This document shows positions 55,143 through 64,000 of a stretch of 64,000 nucleotides of DNA, piece after piece. The notes beneath the pieces are model-generated. The model was not told the DNA's origin. It saw only the letters and a program-made list of their open reading frames with translations, and did no database searches. This DNA is from Cuneatibacter caecimuris (GTDB lineage Bacteria; Bacillota; Clostridia; Lachnospirales; Lachnospiraceae): positions 145,299-209,298 of the forward strand of contig NZ_SGXF01000006.1 in the NCBI RefSeq assembly GCF_004216775.1, read 5' to 3'. Each line of letters opens with the position of its first letter. Position 1 is the stretch's first letter. The translations under genes were made by a program, and so were the position numbers.

Positions 55143-56408
55143 ATGGAATTCATAATGGACAATTTAGGGGCAGTACTGGGCATTTTGTTCAGCATCATTT
55201 ATTTTTATCAACTTGTTTATATTCTGGTAGGGCTGTTCCAAAAGCCCGTGGAATTCCAGGCAGGAACCAATCACCGTTACGGCGTCCTGATTTCCGCCCG
55301 CAATGAAGAAAACGTGATAGCAAATCTCATCGAAAGTATTCAGTCGCAGAAATACCCCAGAGAGCTGGTGGATATTTTTGTTGTGGCAGATAACTGTACG
55401 GACGCCACTGCAGAAGCCGCGCGCCGGGCGGGCGCCATTGTCTATGAACGTTTTGACCAAAGCCTGGTGGGAAAAGGATACGCGCTGAATTATCTCCTCC
55501 ACCAGATCGACCGGGAATACATACTGGACACTTATGAAGGCTTTTTTGTCTTTGACGCGGATAATCTGCTGGATGAAAATTTTATTGCCGAAATGAACAA
55601 GGTCTTTGACAGCGGCTATGATATCCTCACCGGCTACCGTAATTCCAAAAATATCGGAGATAACTGGATTTCTTCCGGCTACGGTCTGTGGTTTCTGCGG
55701 GAAGCCCGTTTTGTCAACCAGGCCCGCATGCAGCTGGGCACCAGCTGCCACGTTTCCGGCACCGGATTCCTGGTGCGCACCACTGTCCTGAAAGAAAACG
55801 GCGGGTGGAAACACCATCTGCTCACCGAGGATATTGAATTTACAGTGGATCAGGTAATACACGGCGCCTGCATCGGCTATTGTAAAAACGCCATACTCTA
55901 CGATGAACAGCCTACCACCTTCGCCGCATCCTGGCGGCAGCGCATACGCTGGTCCAAAGGTTTTTACCAGGTCTTTTTCCACTACGGAAAGCAGCTGCTG
56001 GCCGGCATATTTAAACCCGGCGGATTCGCATGCTATGATATGTTCATCCTTCTTTTTCCCGGCATTGCAATGTCTCTGGGCGGCGCAGCCGGCGCGGTGC
56101 TTTCTCTGGGTCTGATGCTCCTGGATCAGGGAGTGGGCATGTGGCTGCTGCATTCCATCAGCCAGATGCTTCTGATTACCTGTATTGATACCTATGTAGG
56201 CTTTTTTGCTCTGGGCGCGCTTACCACTGCGGCAGAATGGAAGCAGATCCATTGCAGCACCAGGAAGAAAATTTTATACCTCTTTACTTTCCCGATATTT
56301 ATGGCCTCCTATGTACCGATTTCTATTGTCGCCATGTTCAGCAAAGTGACCTGGAAGCCGATCCCCCACACTGTGGTAAAAAAAGTAGCAGATATTCAGC
56401 GTATCTAA
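55143..56408 (+). CDS. Family 2 glycosyltransferase, membrane-bound
   Basis: 421 residues: an N-terminal transmembrane helix, a cytoplasmic GT-A domain and three to four C-terminal helices. Catalytic motifs: VVADNCTDAT, FVFDADNLLD (DxD), LLTEDIEF, and RQRIRWSKGFY (QxxRW), as in processive enzymes that make beta-linked polysaccharides. GGAGGG lies just upstream. The sugar donor and product are unknown; no capsule genes flank it. Confidence 0.9.
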   Translation: MEFIMDNLGAVLGILFSIIYFYQLVYILVGLFQKPVEFQAGTNHRYGVLISARNEENVIANLIESIQSQKYPRELVDIFVVADNCTDATAEAARRAGAIVYERFDQSLVGKGYALNYLLHQIDREYILDTYEGFFVFDADNLLDENFIAEMNKVFDSGYDILTGYRNSKNIGDNWISSGYGLWFLREARFVNQARMQLGTSCHVSGTGFLVRTTVLKENGGWKHHLLTEDIEFTVDQVIHGACIGYCKNAILYDEQPTTFAASWRQRIRWSKGFYQVFFHYGKQLLAGIFKPGGFACYDMFILLFPGIAMSLGGAAGAVLSLGLMLLDQGVGMWLLHSISQMLLITCIDTYVGFFALGALTTAAEWKQIHCSTRKKILYLFTFPIFMASYVPISIVAMFSKVTWKPIPHTVVKKVADIQRI

Positions 56409-56418
56409 ACCATACCAG

Positions 56419-56473
56419 TCAAAAAGAAGAAACAGAGCGCCACAAGGAGTGGGCTCTGTTTCTTCTTTTTGAT
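56419..56473. terminator. Terminator after the glycosyltransferase
   Basis: AAAGAAGAAACAGAGC and its complement GCTCTGTTTCTTCTTT form a 16-bp stem, with A and T runs outside; usable in both directions for the convergent SLC13 gene. Confidence 0.88.
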
Positions 56474-56492
56474 TAAATTCCTTCTAAACGTA

Positions 56493-57617
56493 TCAGCCGC
56501 CAAGCAGCCAGTTCCCGGTCATCAGGACGGCCAGAAAGGCCAGATTGTATCCGGTAAATTTTATCAGGTACTCCCGCTTTTTATGGGGAAACTGCTCTGC
56601 AAGAATCTTGTAGGAAATCAGGCTGGCCATGGAGGCTATCAGCGTTCCCAGCCCACCCAGATTGGCTCCTACGATCAGCCTGCCCCAGGAGTCAGTAAAT
56701 CCGGAAAGGAGAAGGGCTGCCGGCACATTGCTGATTGCCTGGCTGGCAAGCACGGCAACCCCCACTTCTCTTCCTTCCACGCACCGCTGCAAGAATTCTG
56801 CGAAAGCAGGCACGCGTCCCATGTTTCCGATAAAAATGAAAAATCCTATAAATGTCAGCAAAAGGCTGTAATCTACTGCCGCCAGAGTCTTTCTGTCCGC
56901 CAGCAGCACATACAGCGCCACAGCGCCGCAGAGCGCTGATACAGGAATCCATTTTGCCACAGCCCCCAAGCATAGAATAAATAACAGCAGATATCCCAGC
57001 TTCTTACCGTTTTCGCGCTTTCCCGGTACTTCTCCAGCATTCTTAAACTCCATCTTCTGCCTCTGTGTCAAAAGCAGGCAGGCTGCCAGCAGTCCCAAAG
57101 ATAACGCAGTCAGAGGAAGCATCAGCATCAGAAAATCCCCGGCAGAGTATCCGGAAATCCCATAGAGATAGAGATTCTGGGGATTTCCGATAGGAGTAGC
57201 CATGCTCCCCAGATTCGCGGCCAGAGTCTGCAGGATAACTACCCGCACCGCCCGCCGCTCCTCTTTGGCCATGCGCAGGACTTCCAGAGCAAAGGGAACA
57301 AAAGTAATCAGCGCTACGTCATTGGTCACTGCCATACTGCTGAAAAAGCAAAGCAGAACCAACACTGCTTCCAGCTGTCTGCTGTTCTTCACCTTTTCCA
57401 GCAGCCACAGCCCGGCCTGCCGGAACACTCCCAGACGCCTTGCTCCGGCCATCACTGCCATCAGGGAAAACAAAAGCCCTAACGTGCGGAAATCAATATA
57501 ATTCAGATATTCCCGGTCCGGCGGCACAATTAGAAGTGAAATCAACGCCAGCAGCCAGGCCGCGGCCAGCACAATTTCCCCTTTCAGCCAGTTTATCATT
57601 CGTTTCATCATATCCAA
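56493..57617 (-). CDS. SLC13/ArsB-like anion permease
   Basis: 374-residue transporter with about ten transmembrane segments of the ArsB/CitMHS ion-transporter fold. It includes MAVTNDVALITFVPFALE and the repeated GSMATPIGNPQNLYLYG hairpin motif that binds the anion. Substrate may be a dicarboxylate, sulfate or arsenite; sequence does not say. It overlaps the upstream YczE-like gene by 10 bases. Confidence 0.85.
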   Translation of the reverse strand: MDMMKRMINWLKGEIVLAAAWLLALISLLIVPPDREYLNYIDFRTLGLLFSLMAVMAGARRLGVFRQAGLWLLEKVKNSRQLEAVLVLLCFFSSMAVTNDVALITFVPFALEVLRMAKEERRAVRVVILQTLAANLGSMATPIGNPQNLYLYGISGYSAGDFLMLMLPLTALSLGLLAACLLLTQRQKMEFKNAGEVPGKRENGKKLGYLLLFILCLGAVAKWIPVSALCGAVALYVLLADRKTLAAVDYSLLLTFIGFFIFIGNMGRVPAFAEFLQRCVEGREVGVAVLASQAISNVPAALLLSGFTDSWGRLIVGANLGGLGTLIASMASLISYKILAEQFPHKKREYLIKFTGYNLAFLAVLMTGNWLLGG

Positions 57618-58237
57618 TGTTCCAGTTTCTTTTTAAAAAATCCCACGCAGATTCCCACCGTAAAAGCGCTGACTACTGTGCCGATTCCGATTCCCACAAC
57701 CCGTCTGAAAAACAGAAGGCTGAAAACCGCCGCCAGAGTCAGACAGGTCAAATCAAAAATCGTTTTCACCTTGCTGATTTTCCAGTGAAAATGCTGGGAA
57801 ATTTCTTTGCTGAACGTATCAAAAGGCGCAGCCGGCCATCCGGAGGCATAGTTTAACGCAATGCCAAGGCCGATCCCCACAATTCCCAGCGCCAGAAATA
57901 GCGATCTGAGCACAATTCCGCTGACCTGACCAGGCAGAAGCAGGCGGTAAAAATCCATGCTGTATCCCATAAATATGGAGGTCAGGAAAGACAGCAAATA
58001 AAACGGCCGAATCCTGCGCAGGATCAGGATCAGAAGGAGCAGTACAAATCCGTGGCAGAGATAATGCCATACGCCCAGCGTCAGTTCAGGAAATTGGCGG
58101 CTCATCACATAAGACACTGCGGTACCCACAGAAACCCCCAGATCTGAGGACACCAGCAGCACCATGCCCAGGGCCAGCAACTGTACGCCGGACACATAGA
58201 GCAGACCATTCTTTATTATGTTCTCTTTTCCCCTCAT
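57608..58237 (-). CDS. YczE/YyaS/YitT-family membrane protein
   Basis: 209 residues, about five transmembrane helices. It begins with LLALGMVLLVSSDLGVSVGTAVSY and contains GIGLGIALNYASGWPAAPFDTF, a conserved feature of the YczE-type group. Function is unknown; in Bacillus, YczE affects surfactin production. It lies between a sodium symporter and an anion permease in one minus-strand cluster. Confidence 0.8.
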   Translation of the reverse strand: MRGKENIIKNGLLYVSGVQLLALGMVLLVSSDLGVSVGTAVSYVMSRQFPELTLGVWHYLCHGFVLLLLILILRRIRPFYLLSFLTSIFMGYSMDFYRLLLPGQVSGIVLRSLFLALGIVGIGLGIALNYASGWPAAPFDTFSKEISQHFHWKISKVKTIFDLTCLTLAAVFSLLFFRRVVGIGIGTVVSAFTVGICVGFFKKKLEHWI

Positions 58238-58248
58238 CTTTTCACCTG

Positions 58249-59604
58249 TCAGATCTTAATCCATCCCAGAGAACTTGCGATGGAGGATAATAAAATTGCA
58301 ATAATGAATACAGGAGCCACATAACGAATAAATATGCGGAACAATTTTTTCCTGCGGAACGGGCCGTTCAGTTCTATTTCCTCATCAATGGTTTCCGGTT
58401 TAATGACATATCCGATGAAGAGGCAGGTCAAAAACGCCACAACCGGCATCAACACGCTGTTGCTGATAAAATCAAAGAAATCCAGAATGCTCATTCCCAG
58501 AGGCTGCACGCCCTGCCACAGCCCGAAACCAAGGGAAGACGGGATGCCGATGGCGATGGCCAGCAGTGCCACAATCAAACAGGAAAGCTTTCTGTTCCAA
58601 CGGAGCTTGTCCTGAAGAATCGATACAATCGTTTCCATCAAAGATATGGAAGAAGTCAGCGCGGCAAAAAGCACCAGAATAAAGAAAACAGAGCCGATCA
58701 CACTTCCAAAACCACCCATATTGGAAAACACCTTGGGCAGCGCATCAAACATCAGGCCAGGACCGGATGCATTGATATCCCCGCCGTTCCCATAGGCGAA
58801 TACTGCCGGAATGATCATCAGCCCCGCAATGAAGGCAATGGAAAAATCGAATACCTCGATCTGCTTTACAGAAGCCTCCAGTTTCACATCCTTTTTCATA
58901 TACGAGCCATAGGTAATCATAATTCCCATGGCCAGAGACATGGAATAGAACAGCTGGCCCATTGCGGCCAACACTGTCAGAGGCGAAAAGCTGCTGAAAT
59001 CAGGCATCAGATAAAACTTCAGCCCTTCTTTTGCTTCCGGCTGCAGGACCACAAAAGCCGCAACGCCCACGGCCAGCACCGCGAGCACCGGCATCAGCAC
59101 CTTACTGGCCTTCTCCACACCTTTTTCCACGCCGAAAATAACGATTACAGCGGTGGCAATAATAAATACAGACAGCCAGATAACTGGTTCCACAGGCTGG
59201 GAAGTGAAGTTTTTAAAAAAGCCTTCCCCAGCGGCGGCCTGTCCGTTCCCGGTGAGGAATACGCCGGTATACTTCAGCACCCATCCGCCGATCACACAGT
59301 AGTACGGGAATATGATCACAGGCACCACGCTGGCCAGCTTGCCCAGGAATCCCCACCGGGGATTCAGGCTGGAAAACGCTTCTATCGCACTTTTTCCTGT
59401 TTTTCTGCCCAGGGCGATCTCTCCAATCATCAGCGCAAAGCCAAAAGTCACTGCCAGAATCAGGTATACCAGCAGAAAAATGCCGCCTCCGTATTTTGCC
59501 GTCAGGTATGGGAATCTCCAGATATTCCCCAGCCCCACAGCGGAACCGGCGGCAGCCAGCACGAAGCCGATCCTTCCGGAAAAGCTTCCTCTCTTCTCTT
59601 TCAT
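58249..59604 (-). CDS. Sodium-dependent neurotransmitter-type (NSS/SNF) transporter
   Basis: 451 residues, about 11 transmembrane segments of the LeuT fold. The first helix carries the signature AAAGSAVGLGNIWRFPYL (sodium site) and the sixth the FYSMSLAMGIMITYGSY unwound region. Likely amino-acid uptake driven by sodium, which fits an organism with an Rnf ion pump. The start at 59604 (MKEKRG) is chosen; two codons earlier another Met is possible. Confidence 0.92.
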   Translation of the reverse strand: MKEKRGSFSGRIGFVLAAAGSAVGLGNIWRFPYLTAKYGGGIFLLVYLILAVTFGFALMIGEIALGRKTGKSAIEAFSSLNPRWGFLGKLASVVPVIIFPYYCVIGGWVLKYTGVFLTGNGQAAAGEGFFKNFTSQPVEPVIWLSVFIIATAVIVIFGVEKGVEKASKVLMPVLAVLAVGVAAFVVLQPEAKEGLKFYLMPDFSSFSPLTVLAAMGQLFYSMSLAMGIMITYGSYMKKDVKLEASVKQIEVFDFSIAFIAGLMIIPAVFAYGNGGDINASGPGLMFDALPKVFSNMGGFGSVIGSVFFILVLFAALTSSISLMETIVSILQDKLRWNRKLSCLIVALLAIAIGIPSSLGFGLWQGVQPLGMSILDFFDFISNSVLMPVVAFLTCLFIGYVIKPETIDEEIELNGPFRRKKLFRIFIRYVAPVFIIAILLSSIASSLGWIKI

Positions 59605-59621
59605 CTGCAAAAACTCCTCTC

Positions 59622-59651
59622 TTGTTCTTTCTCTCTACTATATGATATAAT
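59622..59651 (+). promoter_or_regulatory. Promoter of the ABC_ATPase-domain gene
   Basis: TTGTTC (59622-59627), 18-base spacer, TATAAT (59646-59651). Confidence 0.55.
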
Positions 59652-59695
59652 AGCCTTACTTTGCAAGTATTTTTCTTACAACAGGAGGTAATTTC

Positions 59696-61414
59696 TTGAA
59701 AACTTCATCTGAACTACGCAGCATGCTGCAGTCAATCAATCGTAAATCCTATCCTGCATATAAATCTTTGGCAGGGCAGTATCATTTTGGAGACTACATT
59801 CTGTCCATCGATCATGTGCAGGGAGATCCGTTTGCATCTCCTTCCAGGCTTAGCGCAAGGATTTCTCATGACAAGGCCGGATTTCCTTCAGAATATTACG
59901 GGCAGGAACACCGAAGAATCGCCCTGCAGGACTATCTCACCCGGCAGTTCTCCCGCAGGCTGGATCAGTTCCGGTTTCAGGCAAAAGGTTCCGGCAAAAG
60001 CGGCCTTTTGTCGGTCAGCCGCTGCGGGCAGGAAATATTGGAACGCACAGCCTGTTCTGTCACTCCACAGGGCATCACTGTCCGGTTTGAAGCCGGATTC
60101 CCTGCTCTCGGGCGCACAATCCAGGCAGAAGAGCTGGAAAAAATCCTTTTTGATTTTCTTCCCAAATCTATCTCGGCGGCCTTTTTCTTCCGCAGACTCC
60201 CTGCCGAAACGGTCAAATCTGTTGTGGAACTGGCTGACGACCAGGCTTATATCCGTGAGCGTCTTTCCGGCCTGGGCCTGGTGGCTTTTGTCGCTGACGG
60301 TTCTGTTCTGCCCCGGGAAAGCGGCGTATCGGACAAGCCTATGAAAGAAAGCGTGGCTTTTTGTTCCCCTGATTCTCTGGCTGTGACCCTGGATCTGCCC
60401 CATTTCGGGAAATTAAGGGGAATGGGAATCCGAAAAGGGATTACGCTGATCGCAGGAGGCGGATATCATGGGAAATCAACTCTGCTGAAAGCCCTGGAAC
60501 TGGGCGTATATAATCATATCGCAGGAGACGGAAGGGAGTTTGTCATCACGGACGATACGGCTGTAAAGCTGCGTGCGGAGGACGGGCGCAGGATAAAAAG
60601 CGCTGATATCTCTTTGTTTATCCGGGACCTTCCCAACGGAAGGGACACGCGTTCTTTCTCCACGGAGGATGCCAGCGGCAGCACCTCCCAGGCAGCCGCC
60701 ATTGTGGAAAGCCTGGAGGCAGGCAGCAAATTGTTCCTCATTGATGAGGACACTTCCGCCACCAACTTTATGGTGCGTGACGATTTGATGCAGCAGGTCA
60801 TCACCAGGGATAAAGAACCTATCACGCCCTTTCTGGAGCGTGCGAGAGATCTCTATGAGCAGGCAGGCGTGTCGTCCATTCTGGTGGTGGGCAGCTGCGG
60901 ATCTTACTTTTTTATTGCAGATACCATTATCCAGATGGACTGTTACCGCCCACAAGATATTACAGAATACGCCAAGACAATCTGCAGCCGTTTCGAAGCT
61001 CCCTCCACCAGCGCGCCAGACTTTTCGCTCCCTTCAGGCAAAAGAGAAGTCCCTCTTTTTCCGGATAACGCAAAATCAGGTGAACCCCGCCGTCAGAGCG
61101 GCCGCCGGGGCAGGGAACAGGAACACGCCAAAATCAAGCTGCTGGGCCGGGACTCTTTTATGATAGACCATGATGTGGTGGAACTCCGCTATGTAGAGCA
61201 GCTCCATGATCCGGAACAGACCGCTGCTCTGGCCTATCTGCTCCGCTATCTCCGGGAACAGGGTGAAAAAGCCGAGCCGGCCCATGCCCTTCCCGCCCTT
61301 TACGCAAAAATCCGGCAACAGGGGCTGGCCAGTATCTGCGGTTCCTCCTATGTGCCGGCCGGCCTTGCCATGCCCAGGCTGCAGGAGCTGTTCGCCTGCA
61401 TCAATCGTTGTTAA
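59696..61414 (+). CDS. ABC_ATPase-domain protein (P-loop, DUF-type)
   Basis: 572 residues of the ABC_ATPase (PF09818-type) family. An N-terminal region has RIALQDYLTRQF. The nucleotide site is atypical: GGGYHGKSTLLKAL in place of Walker A, a FLIDEDTSATNFM Walker B and a VVGSCGSYFFIAD stretch. Not a transporter, as no permease is adjacent. Cellular role unknown. The start is TTG (59696) 6 bases after AGGAGG. A charged insert (about 440-485) is probably disordered. Confidence 0.88.
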   Translation: MKTSSELRSMLQSINRKSYPAYKSLAGQYHFGDYILSIDHVQGDPFASPSRLSARISHDKAGFPSEYYGQEHRRIALQDYLTRQFSRRLDQFRFQAKGSGKSGLLSVSRCGQEILERTACSVTPQGITVRFEAGFPALGRTIQAEELEKILFDFLPKSISAAFFFRRLPAETVKSVVELADDQAYIRERLSGLGLVAFVADGSVLPRESGVSDKPMKESVAFCSPDSLAVTLDLPHFGKLRGMGIRKGITLIAGGGYHGKSTLLKALELGVYNHIAGDGREFVITDDTAVKLRAEDGRRIKSADISLFIRDLPNGRDTRSFSTEDASGSTSQAAAIVESLEAGSKLFLIDEDTSATNFMVRDDLMQQVITRDKEPITPFLERARDLYEQAGVSSILVVGSCGSYFFIADTIIQMDCYRPQDITEYAKTICSRFEAPSTSAPDFSLPSGKREVPLFPDNAKSGEPRRQSGRRGREQEHAKIKLLGRDSFMIDHDVVELRYVEQLHDPEQTAALAYLLRYLREQGEKAEPAHALPALYAKIRQQGLASICGSSYVPAGLAMPRLQELFACINRC

Positions 61415-61430
61415 TTTTTTCACGGGATAG

Positions 61431-61459
61431 TTTACTTTTGTTTTGAAAAGAGGTATACT
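61431..61459 (+). promoter_or_regulatory. Promoter of the SDR gene
   Basis: TTTACT (61431-61436), 17-base spacer, TATACT (61454-61459). Confidence 0.5.
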
Positions 61460-61491
61460 GACACTATCAAACAAAAGGAGGTATTTTACCA

Positions 61492-62259
61492 ATGAACAGA
61501 TTAGCTGGTAAAGTAGCAATTATCACAGGAGGAAATTCCGGCATCGGCGCCGCCGCTGCCAAAATTTTTGCAGCAGAAGGTGCAAGTGTTGTCATCAGCG
61601 CCCGCCGCGAGGCACAGCTGAAAGAAGTAGCCGATTCCATTGAAGCGGCGGGGGGAAAGGTACTGGCAGTTCCCACAGATATCTCCAAGCCGGAAGATGC
61701 CGCTCATCTGGTACAGGCCGCAGTGGATGCTTTTGGCAAAGTAGATGTCCTGGTAAACAATGCCGGCGTTCTGGAAGAAGGCCTGAAGGCGATAGACAAA
61801 TTTGAAAATGAAGATCTGGACTATGTTTTCCATATCAATACAGCAGGCACAATGAACTGCATGAAGGAAGCGCTGAAGGTAATGAAGGGCAACGGCGGCT
61901 CCATCGTGAATGTGACATCAGTAGCCGGCGTAATAGGAAACGGCGGAGCTTCCTATGTGGCTTCCAAGGCTGCTATGAACGGCGTAACCCGCCACACTGC
62001 AATGCGTTTCGCCTCCGACAATATCCGCTGCAATGCTGTGTGTCCCGGCACTGTGCTGACTCCTATGACAGCCGGTATGAGCGCTGCAGCCGGCAACCTG
62101 GACATGGAGCTCATGGGAGCGATGTCGGCCCATGCCGATATGAAACGTCCTCCCTGCCAGCCTGAAGACGTGGCCAACATCCTTGTATTCCTGGCCAGCG
62201 ATGAATCCAGAGCGATCACCGGACAAACCATCGTCTGTGATTTCGGCGCAACATTGTAA
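61492..62259 (+). CDS. Short-chain dehydrogenase/reductase (SDR)
   Basis: 255 residues, classical SDR. Cofactor motif GGNSGIGAAAAKIF (TGxxxGxG), NNAG (VNNAGVLEEG), and the catalytic Ser and YxxxK (VTSVAG and YVASK). ARREAQ after the second strand favours NADPH. GGAGG precedes the ATG. Substrate not predictable; relatives act on sugars, steroids or fatty-acid intermediates. Confidence 0.93.
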   Translation: MNRLAGKVAIITGGNSGIGAAAAKIFAAEGASVVISARREAQLKEVADSIEAAGGKVLAVPTDISKPEDAAHLVQAAVDAFGKVDVLVNNAGVLEEGLKAIDKFENEDLDYVFHINTAGTMNCMKEALKVMKGNGGSIVNVTSVAGVIGNGGASYVASKAAMNGVTRHTAMRFASDNIRCNAVCPGTVLTPMTAGMSAAAGNLDMELMGAMSAHADMKRPPCQPEDVANILVFLASDESRAITGQTIVCDFGATL

Positions 62260-62264
62260 TCAGG

Positions 62265-62317
62265 CAGGCCGCTGCAAAACGGAGGTTCATCCTCCTGTTC
62301 TGCAGCGGCCTGTTTTA
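62265..62317. terminator. Terminator between SDR and glgA
   Basis: CAGGCCGCTGCA (62265-62276) pairs with TGCAGCGGCCTG (62301-62312), with an inner GGAGG/CCTCC stem and a TTTT tail on the plus strand. Confidence 0.88.
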
Positions 62318-62332
62318 ATGCAACGTCAACAT

Positions 62333-63799
62333 TTATTGTTTGTCTGATATTTCTTCTTTTTTCAGCAGATCATCGTAGAGCGCCTCGTATGATTTTGCGG
62401 AAGCGTTCCAGGAAAAATCCCGTTCCATCGCCCGTTTTGCCGTCTCATCCCAGGCGGAACGGTTCGTATAATATGTTTTCACCGCATATTCCACAGTGGC
62501 AAGCATTTCATGGGCATTGTAGTTCGCAAAGGAAAATCCCGTGCCGGTATTTTCAAACTCATTATATGGTTCCACTGTATCTTTCAGTCCTCCGGTTTCG
62601 CGGACAATCGGCAGCGTCCCATACCGCAGGCTCATCAGCTGGCTCAGCCCGCAGGGTTCAAACAGGGAAGGCATCAGGAAGCCGTCGCAGGCAGCGTATA
62701 TCTTGTGGGACAAAGCCTCTGAATAAAAAATATTGGCAGAAACCTTGTCAGGATATTTCCATGCGTAATGCTTGAACATTTCCTCATATCCGTATTCCCC
62801 GGTGCCTAAAACAACCAGCTGAACATCCAGACCGCAGAGCTCCTCAATCACACAGCTCACCAGGTCAAATCCTTTCTGGTCCGTCAGCCTGGAGATAATG
62901 CCGATCATCATTTTATCCGGGTCTTCCTTCAGTCCCAGCTCTTTCTGAAGAGCAGCCTTATTTTCTCTCTTCCCCTTCTGAAAATCAGTCTCGTCAAAAT
63001 TAACTTCCAGACATCCGTCTGTCTTAGGATTGTAAACCTCATAATCAATTCCATTTACAATTCCGACAAGATCCTTGTTCCTGGCCCTCATCAGGCCGTC
63101 CAGCCCTTCGCCGTAAAACTCCGTCTGGATTTCTCTGGCGTAGCTTTTACTCACCGTAGTGATCTTATCCGCGTATACCAGCCCCCCTTTGAGGAGGTTT
63201 CCGTTGGTATAGTGCTCCAGCTTATCAGGAGTAAAATAGTAATCCGAAAGGCCGGTCATATTCTTGATCGTCTCCACGTTCCAGGTTCCCTGGAAACGGA
63301 GATTATGAATCGTCATCACCGTCTTAATGCCCTGGAAGAACGGATCTCCCTGAAAGCTGTCATTCAGATAGACAGGAATCAATCCGGTCTGCCAGTCGTG
63401 ACAATGTATCACATCCGGCCGGAACCCGATCAGGGGCAGGGTAGAAAGCACTGCTTTCGAAAAAAATGAAAATTTCTCGATATCCTCATACATATTATGA
63501 TAAGGCCAAGGCCCGCCGAAATAGAACTCACTGTCGATAAAATAAAACTGCACTCCCTCCAGTTCCATCTGCAGTACGCCCACATATTGATTGCGCCAGC
63601 AGAAATCCGTATAAAAATGGGTCATATATTTCATTTTACTGCGCCATTTCTCAGGAATACAGAGATATTTCGGCAAAATCACCCGAACGTCGTACGCTGA
63701 ACTATCAAAATATTTGGGCAAAGAACCAACAACATCCGCCAGTCCGCCAGTTTTGATAAACGGAACACATTCAGATGCCGCGAATAATATTTTCTTCAT
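62333..63799 (-). CDS. glgA: Glycogen synthase (GT5)
   Basis: 488 residues, adding ADP-glucose to alpha-1,4-glucan. The ADP-glucose-binding KTGGLADVVGSLP is near residue 17. HCHDWQTGLIPVYL, ISRLTDQKGFDLV and the C-terminal PSLFEPCGLSQL with the E-x7-E catalytic pattern are present. AGGAGG lies upstream of the ATG. Suggests glycogen storage. No other glycogen gene is in the window. Confidence 0.95.
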   Translation of the reverse strand: MKKILFAASECVPFIKTGGLADVVGSLPKYFDSSAYDVRVILPKYLCIPEKWRSKMKYMTHFYTDFCWRNQYVGVLQMELEGVQFYFIDSEFYFGGPWPYHNMYEDIEKFSFFSKAVLSTLPLIGFRPDVIHCHDWQTGLIPVYLNDSFQGDPFFQGIKTVMTIHNLRFQGTWNVETIKNMTGLSDYYFTPDKLEHYTNGNLLKGGLVYADKITTVSKSYAREIQTEFYGEGLDGLMRARNKDLVGIVNGIDYEVYNPKTDGCLEVNFDETDFQKGKRENKAALQKELGLKEDPDKMMIGIISRLTDQKGFDLVSCVIEELCGLDVQLVVLGTGEYGYEEMFKHYAWKYPDKVSANIFYSEALSHKIYAACDGFLMPSLFEPCGLSQLMSLRYGTLPIVRETGGLKDTVEPYNEFENTGTGFSFANYNAHEMLATVEYAVKTYYTNRSAWDETAKRAMERDFSWNASAKSYEALYDDLLKKEEISDKQ

Positions 63800-64000
63800 T
63801 GGTAACCCCTCCTATGGTCAGAAAATTTTACCGCAACCCCTAGATAACCTTGCAGTTGATTCTATTATACTTCATTTTCACCAAAATGGGAAGCAATATT
63901 GAGTAAATTATATATATCTTTTTGACTATCTTTTTATATCTTCTTAAATGTCCGCAAAGCCTTATTTTATCGGCTCTACGGGCATTTTGCTTTTGTGGTA
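63800..64000 (-). other. Upstream region of glgA; no gene seen
   Basis: About 200 bases, A+T-rich. On the minus strand TATAAT (63864-63869) could be a -10 for glgA. I see no start of another gene before the window ends. Confidence 0.4.

Overview
The window looks like chromosome from an anaerobic Gram-positive of the class Clostridia, most likely a gut Lachnospiraceae. The family-level guess rests on several points. Ribosomal protein L27 carries the Firmicutes N-terminal extension and sits next to its protease Prp. A T-box controls pheST. Energy metabolism is Rnf complex, [FeFe] hydrogenase and rubredoxin. A PdaA-like spore-cortex deacetylase and a lipoprotein ApbE are present. Genus and species cannot be fixed from the sequence alone.

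Layout. 1-3.2 kb: nadD (cut by the window edge), yhbY, obgE, rpmA, prp and rplU, the classic Firmicutes ribosome-assembly cluster on the minus strand. 3.3-5.7 kb: a queuosine-precursor transporter (queT) behind a probable preQ1 riboswitch, a 59-residue Cys-rich protein, a PdaA-like deacetylase and a ferritin-like protein. 6-9.1 kb: a GH3 glycosidase divergent from an AraC regulator. 9.1-11.5 kb: a TetR-ABC-permease operon with a probable operator. 11.6-15.3 kb: an [FeFe] hydrogenase and a NuoF/GltD-like fusion partner, with a Rex-like operator on the promoter. 15.3-17.5 kb: an EetB/EetA-like pair divergent from a lipoprotein flavinyltransferase (ApbE). 17.5-21.6 kb: an AlkZ-like glycosylase, a two-repeat lipoprotein, an AT-rich secreted Cys/His protein and a HEAT-repeat protein; this is the least understood part. 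21.7-26.7 kb: rnfCDGEAB. 26.9-34.3 kb: rubredoxin, membrane proteins, gpsA, plsY, der, a DUF512 radical-SAM protein and a divergent PRPP synthetase homologue.

34.4-38.8 kb: an ABC-F ATPase with an unusually long leader, an AraC regulator and a sugar-isomerase-like gene. 39-45.2 kb: smpB, rnr, secG and eno, with a group II intron wedged between secG and rnr; its reverse transcriptase has an in-frame stop. 45.4-53.4 kb: a LytTR regulator, pepF, an RlmI-like methyltransferase, pheT and pheS, then three tandem 126-bp repeats and the T-box. 53.5-64 kb: BrkB, a left-handed beta-helix protein, a GT2 glycosyltransferase, transporters, an ABC_ATPase-domain protein, an SDR and glgA.

How parts fit: the hydrogenase, Rnf and rubredoxin form a ferredoxin/NAD(P)H redox network, and ApbE supplies the covalent FMN needed by RnfG and RnfD. 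The most interesting non-coding features are a dispersed structured repeat present in three places (once as a triplet inside the pheS leader), the ABC-F leader, the preQ1 riboswitch candidate and the Rex-like operator.
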